This document shows positions 6,028-6,475 of a stretch of DNA of 6,475 nt, piece by piece (the stretch's first letter is position 1; the number at the start of each line of letters is the position of its first letter). The stretch is from an uncultured Clostridia bacterium. GTDB taxonomy: Bacteria > Bacillota > Clostridia > Christensenellales > UBA1242. Position numbers and translations under genes: made by a program. The stretch covers positions 1 to 6,475 of the forward strand of contig CAMPBB010000031.1 of assembly GCA_946635125.1 (NCBI GenBank). The letters run 5' to 3'. The notes beneath the pieces are model-generated. The model made no database searches and was not told where the DNA came from. It was given only the letters and a program-made list of their open reading frames with translations.

Positions 6028-6475
6028 AATTGTTGTTTGGTGTGTTGTTTTGTTTTTGGTTATTTTAATGCCACAAGGAATTTATAAGCAAAGCCAAATA
6101 AAACAAATTTCAATCGTCTCTGGGCTTGGAATTGACAAGCATGTTGATGAAATTGAAGTTTCTGTTTCAATTCTTGTTCCAGAACCTTCTGCAAATTATG
6201 CCCCAAAACAAATGGTTACTTCTTCAACTGGAAAAAACCTTGCTGAAGCAATTAACTCAATTGAAATAAAAATTGGAAAAGAACTTGGACTTGCACACTG
6301 CTATATCATCATTTTGGGTGATGATTTTTTAAGTGATGACATAACAAAGCATCTTGATTATTTAATGCGTTCAAACATCATGGGCAACAACTCGGCAGTT
6401 CTTCACACAGACAAAACAGCAAAAGAAATTTTGGAAACAAACTCAAAAATGAGTGCAAAAAACATCAACAATCTT
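6005..6475 (+). CDS. Spore germinant receptor C subunit (GerC), 3' end outside window
   Basis: Third subunit of the receptor. GerC proteins are normally lipoproteins on the outer face of the spore inner membrane and are needed for receptor function. 157 codons are present and the frame is open at the right edge (family length is about 370-400 aa). The N-terminal domain is recognisable: IVSGLGIDK (37-45), VSVSILVPEP (53-61), SSTGKNLAEAINSIE (73-87), LGLAHCYIIILGDDFL (94-109), LDYLMRSNIMGNN (117-129) and AKEILE (139-144). The N-terminus is odd: a short basic start (MNKALKYK) is followed by a hydrophobic stretch (about 9-22) ending in MPQGIYKQSQIK, where the family usually has a lipobox L-x-GC-W. 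The only nearby cysteine, C13, is early in the hydrophobic segment and follows Trp, so it does not make a lipobox. The subunit may therefore be held by an uncleaved transmembrane helix or be cleaved by signal peptidase I. Confidence 0.93.
   Translation, partial: MNKALKYKIVVWCVVLFLVILMPQGIYKQSQIKQISIVSGLGIDKHVDEIEVSVSILVPEPSANYAPKQMVTSSTGKNLAEAINSIEIKIGKELGLAHCYIIILGDDFLSDDITKHLDYLMRSNIMGNNSAVLHTDKTAKEILETNSKMSAKNINNL

Noticed and set aside
1..6475. CRISPR arrays, tRNA genes, insertion sequences or a novel defence system
   Set aside because: Both strands are almost fully occupied by five recognisable genes, and no repeat-spacer pattern, terminal inverted repeats, cloverleaf or unexplained gene was seen. 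The only gap is the 135-bp promoter region.

Overview
The window is an AT-rich stretch that fits a low-GC, endospore-forming Firmicute (class Clostridia or a close relative, probably an uncultured gut-type lineage). The basis is a complete GerA/GerB/start-of-GerC spore-germinant receptor operon, purine-rich Shine-Dalgarno sites before every gene, tight gene overlaps and strongly A/T-ending codons. No finer taxonomy can be read with confidence. The unusual forms of the two aminoacyl-tRNA synthetases point away from well-studied Bacillus or Clostridium species.

Layout: two operons diverge from a 135-bp intergenic region (3359-3493). Leftward on the minus strand lie a divergent methionyl-tRNA synthetase family gene (metG-like, 1418-3358) and, 18 bp further on, alaS (alanyl-tRNA synthetase), which runs off the left edge at base 1 after 466 codons. 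Rightward on the plus strand lie gerA-type (3494-4939), gerB-type (4936-6027) and gerC-type (6005 to the right edge) genes. These overlap by 4 and 23 bp and are clearly one transcription unit.

The intergenic region explains both operons. On the minus strand there is a good housekeeping sigma-A promoter (TTGATT-N17-TAAAAT) with a leader of only about 27 nt, too short for a T-box or SAM riboswitch. On the plus strand there is a forespore sigma-G-like promoter (GCATA-N18-CATATAA) just upstream of gerA. The two -35 elements sit 8 bp apart, back to back. The plus-strand promoter lies inside the longest possible gerA reading frame, so the true gerA start is the internal ATG at 3494, which has an SD site and gives a family-typical 481 residues.

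Function: metG and alaS charge tRNA during growth. The ger operon is expected to be made in the forespore and to build the inner-membrane nutrient receptor that triggers germination. The most notable points are: the MetRS-like protein departs from the class I signatures at several active-site motifs and carries an insertion; AlaS is of a variant type with a four-cysteine cluster; and the GerC subunit lacks the lipobox cysteine normally used for lipid anchoring. No mobile element, CRISPR array, RNA gene or terminator was seen. Both operons leave the window before their ends.
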